From CAYVLA01 sp964549615 [NCBI: uncultured Thermococci archaeon] (GTDB lineage Archaea; CAYQAE01; CAYVLA01): DNA of 28,475 nt. The DNA is taken from positions 1 to 28,475 of the forward strand of contig CAZJVP010000085.1 of the NCBI GenBank assembly GCA_964549615.1, read 5' to 3'. The first letter of the stretch is position 1, and the number at the start of each line of letters is the position of its first letter. The notes under the pieces are model-generated. The model was given only the letters and a program-made list of their open reading frames with translations, was not told the DNA's origin and made no database searches. Made by a program: the position numbers and the translations under genes. This document shows, piece by piece, positions 21,998 to 28,475 of this stretch.

Positions 21998-23227
21998 GTG
22001 AGAAGACGATCGCTACCCGGCCTAGTCGCGATGGTGGTCGTCCTCGCTGTAGGCCCTCCCTGTCTCTGCATGTCCGACAGGAGGGACCCCACCACCGGGA
22101 AGATCAGGGTGCTGAACATGGGTGCCGACGCCGTGCCGGGCACTGCGTCACCCCTTGTCGTGCTTTTCACCGACCCACTCATCCAGCACCACACTGTGCC
22201 CCTCTACAGCACGATCTTTGAGGCCGCCAAGACCGAACGCTTCATGCGAATCTACATGCCCAGGACGGAGCAGCGAATGAAGTCGGATTTCGATCTGATC
22301 ATGATATCGGACGCAACTGTAGACAACTTCCCCGTCAGGTACTTTCCGTGGATGATCTCGGCGGTAAGGGACGAGGGACTGGGTTTCCTGACGACTGGCG
22401 GGTCCGCCATGTACGGCGGCAGGGACCAGTACGCATCCTGGGATACCTGTTCGATAGTCGAGATCTATGCTGTCAGCTTCGCCCCTAGGGAGATATACTT
22501 CATTGAGACGGGCAGAAACGCGCCGGTCAAGCTTGCGCCGGTTGAAAAGGATAACGAGTACGTGTCCTCGATCCCCTGGGACACCGCTCCGCCGATAAAC
22601 TACATGATCCACATAGTCCAAACCAAGCAAGGCGCCCACACCTTGCTCAAGCTGGACATCCCCGCGGCGCACCCGGCTCTCTCAAGCTGGGACTACGGCA
22701 ATGGGAGGGCGACCAACCTCATCTTTGACTGGTATCCTTGGAGGCTTGAGCCCTTCCAGAAGTGGACATACTACATCGATTTTGCGGGGAACTTGATCTA
22801 CTACTCCGCAGGAGTCGCCGTGCCCCAGGACTTGGAGATGGTGCACAGGCTCAGACAGCTGCTCGCGGACTATATGGAGAGGCGTACGCTTCTCATCTCG
22901 CTTCTGGGTTTCGTGGAGAAGTTCGGTGCGAGGGTCGGCAGCGTGGAGAGGGGACTAGCTCGGCTTGACTCGGAGTACGCACGTTCACAACAACTCTACC
23001 GCAGCCAGGACTGGGAAGGAGCCCAAGACCTACTTCAAGAAGTAATGTCTCAAATGTCGAAGCTGGACGACGATGCCCTGAAGCTCAAGGACAGGGCCCT
23101 GATGTGGATATACGTCAGTGAGTGGCTCGCAGTGACCGCCACGCTCTCGGTCTGCGGGTTCGTCCTCTGGACCCTGATGGTGCAGCGCAGGCTCTACGGC
23201 GAGGTCGGGGTAACCCGACTGCGGTAG
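21998..23227 (+). CDS. Membrane-anchored glutamine-amidotransferase-like protein
   Basis: This 409-residue protein begins with a signal-like segment (residues 6-24), so the main part is probably outside the membrane. Residues about 50-250 look like a class I amidotransferase/ThuA-like fold: the FDLIMISDATV strand (98-108), the helix around FPWMISAVRDEGLG and the turn TGGSAMYGG (133-141), where a catalytic cysteine would stand in true amidotransferases but is missing. Residues about 300-365 form a charged coiled-coil helix, followed by a membrane helix at about 372-395 and a short tail. I infer a non-enzymatic receptor or exporter partner. It follows the ABC-2 permease by 44 bases. GTG 21998 is chosen because it precedes the signal segment; a stop lies upstream in the same frame. 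Confidence 0.6.
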   Translation: MRRRSLPGLVAMVVVLAVGPPCLCMSDRRDPTTGKIRVLNMGADAVPGTASPLVVLFTDPLIQHHTVPLYSTIFEAAKTERFMRIYMPRTEQRMKSDFDLIMISDATVDNFPVRYFPWMISAVRDEGLGFLTTGGSAMYGGRDQYASWDTCSIVEIYAVSFAPREIYFIETGRNAPVKLAPVEKDNEYVSSIPWDTAPPINYMIHIVQTKQGAHTLLKLDIPAAHPALSSWDYGNGRATNLIFDWYPWRLEPFQKWTYYIDFAGNLIYYSAGVAVPQDLEMVHRLRQLLADYMERRTLLISLLGFVEKFGARVGSVERGLARLDSEYARSQQLYRSQDWEGAQDLLQEVMSQMSKLDDDALKLKDRALMWIYVSEWLAVTATLSVCGFVLWTLMVQRRLYGEVGVTRLR

Positions 23228-23243
23228 GGCACGGGTGCGCAGG

Positions 23244-24446
23244 CTACTTCCAGAAGGAAGCCGGCATCGTCTGCGGCTTGCCCTCTATCTCAATGGCGAC
23301 TACAGTGTCTATCGGGTCCGGAGATTTGGATGGCAGGCCCCGGACGAAGAGCCTATCCTCATGCTGCTCAAAGCGCAGTTTGCGACCGGTCGCCAGCATT
23401 CGAACGTTGAGCACGCGATTCCCGATCCCGGCAACGACCATCTGGCTCCCGGGCCAGTATGTGACGTGTACGTAGACGGTGCTGTCCTTCGCCGTGACGT
23501 GGCCCAGATGTGCCTGGCCGAATGGCGAGGAGCCAGCGCCGTAGATCGACTCGCTGTTGAGCTTCATCCACCTGCCGATTGCCCTCAGCCTTGCTGCCTG
23601 TATGGGAGGAATCGTGCCGTCAGCCCTGGGCCCTACATTGAGGAGGAAGTTGCCGTTGCCCGCCACGCATCTGACGAGGTTACGGACCAACTGCATGGGC
23701 GTCTTGATGTTTGGGTCGCCCGGGTGGTAGCCCCACCAAAGATCGTCCATGGTCATGCAGGCCTCCCACGGCCGGTTGAAGCTCTGGATGTGTTGCTCGG
23801 GCGTTTCGAGGTCGCCGGGGATGCCGGAGCGGTTGTTGATGATTATGTCGGGCTGTTTGGACCTGACCATCTCGTTGAGCCCCTGGGCATCCCAGGCTTC
23901 AGCCGAGTGAGGCCAGGCCCCATCGTACCAGAGTATGTCGAGCTTTCCGTACTGGGTCACCAGCTCGCGGACTTGGGAATGCACGTAGTTGCGGAACTCA
24001 TTCCAGGCGTCCGGGTCCTTCTCTGGTCCTTCCCAGTACGCGGGCCAGCGCCAGTCCAAGAGAGAGTAGTATAGGCCGATCCGCATCCCGGCCTTTCTGC
24101 ATGCATCCACATACTCTCCCACAAGGTCGCGCTTGGCTGCCGTCTTGACGGATGTGAAGTCCGAGACCTTGCTGTCGAAGAGGGAGAAGCCGTCATGGTG
24201 TCGGCTCGTCAGAACCATGTACTTCATCCCTGCTTCTTGGGCCAGTGCAACCCACTTCTCCGGCTTGTACCGGACCGGCTTGAACTTCTGGGCCAAACGT
24301 GCGTACTCGGCTTTCGGGATGCGTTCTTGGTACATGACCCACTCGCCGCGTGCGGGGATTGCGTACAGGCCCCAGTGGATGAACATGCCGAAACGGGCCT
24401 CCACCCACCACCTCATCCTTTCCGGCACCTCTTGAGGAGCGGCCAT
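23244..24446 (-). CDS. Alpha-L-fucosidase (GH29)
   Basis: This 400-residue protein is a GH29 enzyme that removes alpha-linked L-fucose from glycans with retention of configuration. The family signatures are FGMFIHWGLYAI (residues 19-30), TSRHHDGFSLFDSK (80-93), the GLYYSLLDW segment (124-132), and LDILWYDG (169-176) with Asp175 as likely nucleophile. LLNVGPRADGTI follows the barrel, and a short C-terminal beta domain (about 325-395) completes the fold. No signal peptide is present, so it acts on imported oligosaccharides. The start ATG is preceded by AGGAGGA at five bases, and a TATA-like TTAAAT lies at 24503-24508. Confidence 0.95.
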   Translation of the reverse strand: MAAPQEVPERMRWWVEARFGMFIHWGLYAIPARGEWVMYQERIPKAEYARLAQKFKPVRYKPEKWVALAQEAGMKYMVLTSRHHDGFSLFDSKVSDFTSVKTAAKRDLVGEYVDACRKAGMRIGLYYSLLDWRWPAYWEGPEKDPDAWNEFRNYVHSQVRELVTQYGKLDILWYDGAWPHSAEAWDAQGLNEMVRSKQPDIIINNRSGIPGDLETPEQHIQSFNRPWEACMTMDDLWWGYHPGDPNIKTPMQLVRNLVRCVAGNGNFLLNVGPRADGTIPPIQAARLRAIGRWMKLNSESIYGAGSSPFGQAHLGHVTAKDSTVYVHVTYWPGSQMVVAGIGNRVLNVRMLATGRKLRFEQHEDRLFVRGLPSKSPDPIDTVVAIEIEGKPQTMPASFWK

Positions 24447-24500
24447 TCGATTCCTCCTAACTCATGGCTCAAAGCCAGCGATCGAGCGATGAATGCTTCG

Positions 24501-24510
24501 ACTTAAATTG
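24501..24510 (-). promoter_or_regulatory. TATA-like box of the fucosidase gene
   Basis: The minus strand reads CAATTTAAGT. The expected start of transcription near 24479 would leave a leader of about 32 bases with the AGGAGGA ribosome binding site. The rest of the gap 24447-24652 shows no gene. Confidence 0.45.
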
Positions 24511-24652
24511 ATCTCTGTCGGTTTGGGCCGTGGAGGTCGTCGGGACTCAGACGACGCTGCGTTCGAACATCGGTCTTTGCTGCTTCAACGTGGGCAACCC
24601 TTCCTAGGATCCCGGTCGGGCCTGCCTGGGACGCCCTCGATCCGCGCGTACG

Positions 24653-25510
24653 TCACCCGTCAAGCCTGAACATGGGTTCACGTGTGATAGCTATCTGCCG
24701 AAGTTTGGCAAGCTCCGCATCCGTTATGGGAGAGAATCTGGAGGCAATGTCCATGGCCATCCGAAAAAGCGCCTCCTCTCCGGGCGGTATGGCAGCGGTC
24801 ACGGGCTGCGATAGGGTGAAACGCAGGGCAAGATCGGCTGTTCTCGGATCGGACGTGGGTTTGTACCAGCACTTGGGGAAAGCCTGCCTATCGGCCCCCG
24901 GGGGCCACCTGCTCTCCGCCATGGCTTTGAGCGCAAGACAAGCGGCGCCCTTCTCCAGGGCCCTTCGGATGACCTGGGGCCCGAAGCTCTCGACTTCGAA
25001 CAGCACGAAGTTGATCGGGAAGAGGACTGAGTCGAAGTCGAACCTTCTTAGACAGTCTAGGGCGGCGCTGACCGAGTGTGCCGAAAAGCCGATATGCTTT
25101 ATGAGGCCCTCCCTGCGCGCGTCCAGGAAGGCTTCCATCGCGCCCTCCGGTCCAAAGATCGTCTCAACCTCTTTGGTTGAGTTGATGCCATGGAACTGGT
25201 AAAGGTCGAAGCTGTCCGCGTGTAGCCTTTTCAGAGATGCGCGAAGTTCCCGCGCGGCGTCCTTCTTCTTCCTCTGGGTGGTCTTGCAGGCCAAGAAGAT
25301 CTCGTCGCGGTGCTCTTGGATGGCGGGGCCTAGGAGCTCCTCTGCATTGCCGTAGGTGGGCGCCACGTCAAAGTAGTTGACACCCCGATCCAACGCTTCA
25401 CTGACGATCTCGGCCGCATGGGTCGGCGTGGTGCCTGCGATGGTCATCCCGCCCAGCCCTATGATGGACAGCCTCTCACCAGTACGGCCGTAGTCTCGTC
25501 TCGGAATCAT
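24653..25510 (-). CDS. Aldo/keto reductase
   Basis: This 285-residue protein is an NADPH-type aldo/keto reductase. The catalytic tetrad is visible as Asp48 and Tyr53 in YFDVAPTYG, Lys76 in LACKT and His107 in YQFHG. The start MIPRRDYGRTGERLSIIGLGG matches family proteins, so ATG 25510 is preferred over ATG 25585, although the longer form would place the start closer to the TATA-like element near 25642. The C-terminal part carries ADLALRFTLSQPVTAAIPPG. The protein probably reduces sugar-derived aldehydes or ketones in the neighbouring pathway; the substrate is unknown. Confidence 0.9.
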   Translation of the reverse strand: MIPRRDYGRTGERLSIIGLGGMTIAGTTPTHAAEIVSEALDRGVNYFDVAPTYGNAEELLGPAIQEHRDEIFLACKTTQRKKKDAARELRASLKRLHADSFDLYQFHGINSTKEVETIFGPEGAMEAFLDARREGLIKHIGFSAHSVSAALDCLRRFDFDSVLFPINFVLFEVESFGPQVIRRALEKGAACLALKAMAESRWPPGADRQAFPKCWYKPTSDPRTADLALRFTLSQPVTAAIPPGEEALFRMAMDIASRFSPITDAELAKLRQIAITREPMFRLDG

Positions 25511-25640
25511 GAACCTGCCCCTTGATCGTGAGTCCAAACCACAGGTTGAAGCTCGCAGGCGAGGGTCCGAAAAGTCTTTCTGCATAAACGATTTCCGCCT
25601 CGCTTCAAGGCCATTGCAGGAGCCCCAAGAACCGCCTGCA

Positions 25641-25649
25641 CTTTAAAGG
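25641..25649. promoter_or_regulatory. TATA-like box between divergent reductase and UroD-like genes
   Basis: CTTTAAAGG is nearly symmetric and could serve either strand. It lies 57 bases from ATG 25585, 132 bases from ATG 25510 and about 165 bases before the UroD-like start at 25812, so its target is uncertain. Confidence 0.35.
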
Positions 25650-25811
25650 GTTGGGCTCTCGGAGCCAAGCGATTCGCGTCTCAACGCCGGCCGAATCGGA
25701 GGCAAGCATCGGCGACGACCATCGCCGCAGGCTCGCGCGATGGGAGGAAAGAGCTATCAGAACGATCAGGAAAGACCGCGATCCTCGGAGCTATGAGGCG
25801 GGCGAGGACAC

Positions 25812-26879
25812 ATGGCAGGTCTGGATGGGACCTATCCAAACAGAGATATCAGGGACAATCACCTCAAGGCTCTCGAGTTCCGGTATCCGGAGTGGATCCC
25901 TTGCTCCGTCGGTTTCTCTCCGGCCACCTGGAAGCACTATCGTAGCAAGCTTGAGGACCTGGTCGCGGCCCACCCCCTCATCTTCGGTGCCTACGAGAGG
26001 GGCAGGACGGATTTCGACAGCTTCGGAGGCCCCTACGCCGAGGGCTACTACACCGACAACTGGGGATGCGTTTGGAGGAACGTCCAGCCCGGCTTGGAGG
26101 GACAGGTCGTGGGGCACCCTCTGGAGGACTGGACGAATCTGGACACCTATAGGTTCCCAGATCCCCTAGTCAAGTCGGAGCGTGGGGAATGGGACTGGAA
26201 AGCGATCAAGCAGAGGGCCGACGACAGAAGGGCAAAGGGCCTGCTGGTGGTCGGAAGCGGGGAGCGCCTTTTCGACCGGCTCTACATGCTCCGGGGATTC
26301 AAGAACCTGATGAGGGACATCGTCACGGGTTCGCCCCAGCTTGTGAGGCTCATCAAGATGCTTGAGGAGCACGAGCTTCGGCTCATCGGGAAGTGGCTGG
26401 AGATCGGCGTGGACATGATAGGCTTCCACACGGACATAGGGATGCAGACGGGCCTAATGATAAGTCCGGCCCAGTTCAGGCGCTATATCAAGCCAATGTT
26501 CAAGACCTTGTTCACGACGTGCAGGAAGGCGGGCGTGCACGTGCACCTGAGCTCGGACGGCTGCCTGCTGGACATCGTGGATGACCTCGTCGAGTGCGGC
26601 GTCTCAGTGCACGATCCTCAGTTTCGGGCAAACACCCTCGACGGGATCGAGAAGGCCTACAAGGGCAAGATGTGCATAGACCTTGATCTGGACCGGCAGA
26701 TGTTTGCGTTCTGCACGCCCTCGGACATATGGAAGCAGATACGCGAGTCCGTCGAGAGGTTGAGCATGCCGGAAGGGGGCCTGATGATGAAGGCTGAGAT
26801 AAGCGGAACGAACGTGCCCTTGGCCAACATGGAAGCCATATGCCGGGCCATGGAGCGCCATTGCCTCGGCAGAAGGTAG
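25812..26879 (+). CDS. Uroporphyrinogen decarboxylase superfamily protein
   Basis: This 355-residue protein has the barrel pattern of the URO-D/MtaA/CmuA superfamily. It shows GFKNLMRDIVTGSP (about 162-175), VDMIGFHTDIGMQTGLMISPAQFRRYIKPMFKTL and VHVHLSSDGCLLDIVDDLVECGV. In MtaA-type methyltransferases the last motif has a His-x-Cys zinc site; here it reads HLSSDG (245-250), with no cysteine in the expected place, so a methyl-transfer role is not supported. Such serine variants are seen in sugar-related clusters with unknown roles. It is not a heme biosynthesis enzyme by context: the neighbours are a fucosidase, an aldo/keto reductase and a GH4 enzyme. ATG 25812 follows GGCGAGGA. Confidence 0.78.
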   Translation: MAGLDGTYPNRDIRDNHLKALEFRYPEWIPCSVGFSPATWKHYRSKLEDLVAAHPLIFGAYERGRTDFDSFGGPYAEGYYTDNWGCVWRNVQPGLEGQVVGHPLEDWTNLDTYRFPDPLVKSERGEWDWKAIKQRADDRRAKGLLVVGSGERLFDRLYMLRGFKNLMRDIVTGSPQLVRLIKMLEEHELRLIGKWLEIGVDMIGFHTDIGMQTGLMISPAQFRRYIKPMFKTLFTTCRKAGVHVHLSSDGCLLDIVDDLVECGVSVHDPQFRANTLDGIEKAYKGKMCIDLDLDRQMFAFCTPSDIWKQIRESVERLSMPEGGLMMKAEISGTNVPLANMEAICRAMERHCLGRR

Positions 26880-26997
26880 CCGGCGAGACCCAGGTAGCGG
26901 CCGCATCGGAGCCACAACTGGAACCGTAGGGAACGAGGACCAGGGAATTCTACGCTAGTCGAAAGATGGAAAAGCACCCCTTGACATCGAAGGGACC

Positions 26998-28305
26998 GTG
27001 ATCGATGCCAAGATCACGCTCATCGGGGCAGGCTCGGCCTCCTTCGGGCTCGGCACGCTGTGCGATATCTTCCGCGACGGCAGGTTCGCTGGGTCGAGGC
27101 TATCGTTGTGTGATAGGGATCCGGATGCGGCTAGGAAGATGGCAGCCATTGCACGAAGGATGCACGAAGCCTCGGGGCTCAATGTGGACGTGACGCACAC
27201 CGATGATCAGCGGGAGGCGCTGCGGGATGCCGACTACGTCATCGTGTCCATCGAGGTGGAGCGGTACAGACGATGGAGGATGGACTGGGAGATACCTCTC
27301 AAACACGGCGTCCGGCAGGTTCTAGGCGAGAATGGTGGACCGGGCGGCCTGTTCCATGCCATGAGAAATATGCCCCCGATTCTATCGATCTGCGCGGACG
27401 TGCGTGACCTCTGCCCCAAGGCGCTTGTTCTGAACTTCACCAATCCCGTCAGCAAGGTAACCCTAGCGGCAAGCCAGCATGGCCGGGTGAGTGTCATCGG
27501 CCTCTGCCACGGACTCGGAGGGCTGCTTGGGGTCACGGAGAGGATGCTGAAGGCGAAGCTGTGGGCGGTCGCAGGTGGATTGAACCACTTCACCTGGATC
27601 CAGAGGCTGCTCTACTCGCCTTCGTCGGCAGACGCCTATCCGGCCTTTAGGTCGAGGTTGGCGGAGTTGGACCCATCCGTTCAACCGCTTTCCAGGGAGA
27701 TGCTCCGAGTCTTCGGGTTGTATCCGTCGTGTGACGACAGCCATATCGCAGAGTACCTGCCCACCCCGTGGGTCGAGAAATCCCATCCCTGGGAGCGAGA
27801 GAGGGACTCGTTCTGGAGACCCAACTTCGAGGCCGCAGATCGGAACAAGGAATCTGCTGCAAGGAGGATCGCGGAGCTTGCCACGGGCAGAAAGCCGGTC
27901 GCCGAGGTGCTTCAGCAGGGATCCGGGGAGAGAGCCGTCCCAATCGTGGCAGCGATCGAGGAGGGCATTCTTCAGAAGGAACTGGCCATCAACGTGCCGA
28001 ATGAGGGACTGATCTCTAACCTCCCCCGCGCGGGCGTCGTCGAGGTCCCTGCGGTCGTAAAGGGCGGGCGGATCCGCCCATGCAGGTTCGGGCGGCTTCC
28101 GGCCGCGATAGCCTGTCTTTGTGCGCGTGAGATCTACATCCAAGAGCTCACCGTTGAGGCTGGTGTCAGCGGCGACGAGCAGAAGGCGATCCAGGCGATC
28201 GCGGTCTCGCCCATGGTTGGTGACTACGATCTGGCTGAGGCGATCTTCGCCGATATGCTGTCGGCCCACCGGGATCTTTTGCCTCAATTCGCACACGCTT
28301 CTTGA
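26998..28305 (+). CDS. NAD- and Mn-dependent glycosidase, GH4 family
   Basis: This 435-residue protein is a GH4 enzyme (alpha-galactosidase, alpha-glucosidase or alpha-galacturonidase type), which cleaves glycosides by an NAD+-assisted oxidation-elimination route. The Rossmann motif is LIGAGSASFG (residues 8-17). Metal-ligand candidates are Cys170 in GLCHG and His197 in GGLNHF. The GH4 stretch ENGGPGGLFHAMRNMPPI (111-128) and LNFTNPVSK (145-153) are clear. The length fits the family. GTG 26998, right after GAAGGGA, starts the NAD motif region; the ATG at 26965 soon meets a stop. The exact sugar cannot be told from sequence alone. It follows the UroD-like gene by 118 bases. Confidence 0.93.
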   Translation: MIDAKITLIGAGSASFGLGTLCDIFRDGRFAGSRLSLCDRDPDAARKMAAIARRMHEASGLNVDVTHTDDQREALRDADYVIVSIEVERYRRWRMDWEIPLKHGVRQVLGENGGPGGLFHAMRNMPPILSICADVRDLCPKALVLNFTNPVSKVTLAASQHGRVSVIGLCHGLGGLLGVTERMLKAKLWAVAGGLNHFTWIQRLLYSPSSADAYPAFRSRLAELDPSVQPLSREMLRVFGLYPSCDDSHIAEYLPTPWVEKSHPWERERDSFWRPNFEAADRNKESAARRIAELATGRKPVAEVLQQGSGERAVPIVAAIEEGILQKELAINVPNEGLISNLPRAGVVEVPAVVKGGRIRPCRFGRLPAAIACLCAREIYIQELTVEAGVSGDEQKAIQAIAVSPMVGDYDLAEAIFADMLSAHRDLLPQFAHAS

Positions 28306-28388
28306 CTCGCACCGGCTTGCGGTCCGCGGGTCGTGGGTGGACCGATCCAGCCAGCCGCACGGCTACCGGGTCGGAGGCCGGGTATGAG

Positions 28389-28397
28389 CTTTTTATC
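28389..28397 (+). promoter_or_regulatory. TATA-like box of the truncated gene at the right edge
   Basis: CTTTTTATC lies about 26 bases before ATG 28420, so transcription would begin at or near the start codon, suggesting a leaderless message. Confidence 0.5.
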
Positions 28398-28419
28398 GCA
28401 AGCACGCATCTCAAGGACG

Positions 28420-28475
28420 ATGAAGTTCGGGGCTTCGCTGGCACTGATCCTGCTGCTCTGCATGCCCGCGTGGGG
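28420..28475 (+). CDS. Start of a secreted protein gene (truncated by window end)
   Basis: Only 18 full codons are inside the window. They read MKFGASLALILLLCMPAW, with one basic residue followed by a hydrophobic core, the form of a Sec signal peptide. A TATA-like box is at the right distance for a leaderless start. The mature protein is not visible, so no function can be given; a surface carbohydrate-binding or transport protein would fit the neighbourhood but is a guess. Confidence 0.55.
   Translation, partial: MKFGASLALILLLCMPAW

Noticed and set aside
21967-21998. ATG at 21967 followed by an A-run as a start or second frameshift site before the amidotransferase-like gene
   Set aside because: The frame does not lead into the signal peptide, the run is only six A long, and GTG 21998 gives a normal signal sequence without any shift.
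25651-26169. Plus-strand open frame overlapping the UroD-like gene start
   Set aside because: Its composition is that of an out-of-frame shadow, and most of it overlaps the clear UroD-like frame. Its upstream 160 bases have no recognised domain.
1-28475. CRISPR arrays, tRNA or rRNA genes, insertion sequences
   Set aside because: No regularly spaced repeats, cloverleaf-like sequences, rRNA motifs or transposase-like proteins were recognised. This was a reading by eye; a tRNA or covariance-model scan could still find a missed RNA.

Overview
The window most likely comes from an archaeon, probably of the Thermoproteota/Bathyarchaeia kind, with moderately high G+C. Several genes have an AT-rich TATA-like box about 25-35 bases before the start and little or no leader (sheath gene, livH-like gene, the truncated gene at the right edge). 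The solute-binding protein is held by an N-terminal membrane anchor instead of a lipobox. Genes inside operons have strong GGAGG-type ribosome binding sites. The phylum is inference; no rRNA, tRNA or other phylogenetic marker was seen.

Bases 1-600 hold one 2H-phosphoesterase gene (+). Bases 659-11243 (all -) form a compact, tightly coupled operon for a contractile phage-tail-like machine in P2/PBSX order: sheath, tube, tail assembly chaperone with a -1 frameshift extension, tape-measure-like protein, small hub protein, gpD-like hub, gpV-like spike, gp25, baseplate J, tail protein I, a short fibre-like protein and a terminator-like protein. The operon has its own promoter and is bounded by unrelated genes. 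No capsid, portal, terminase, integrase or lysis gene is present, so it reads as a headless contractile injection system or tailocin, not a prophage. This is the most unusual part of the window. Within it, the A9 slippery site joining the two chaperone frames, an exact in-frame duplication in the tape-measure gene, and a beta module used three times in two proteins deserve attention.

Bases 11559-17018 hold a branched-chain-amino-acid-type ABC uptake system. The binding protein is on the + strand, then comes a DHPS-like metallo-beta-lactamase-fold gene (+), then the livF, livG, livM and livH genes on the - strand. An MFS transporter follows (17201-18394).

Bases 18437-23227 look like one + strand transcription unit: a five-bladed-propeller glycosidase-like protein, an ABC-2 ATPase, its permease, and a membrane-anchored amidotransferase-like protein. 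The right end (23244-28305) is a carbohydrate-use island: GH29 alpha-L-fucosidase (-), aldo/keto reductase (-), a uroporphyrinogen-decarboxylase-superfamily protein (+) and an NAD/Mn-dependent GH4 glycosidase (+). A secreted protein gene begins at 28420 and runs off the window. No CRISPR array, insertion sequence, tRNA or rRNA was recognised by eye.
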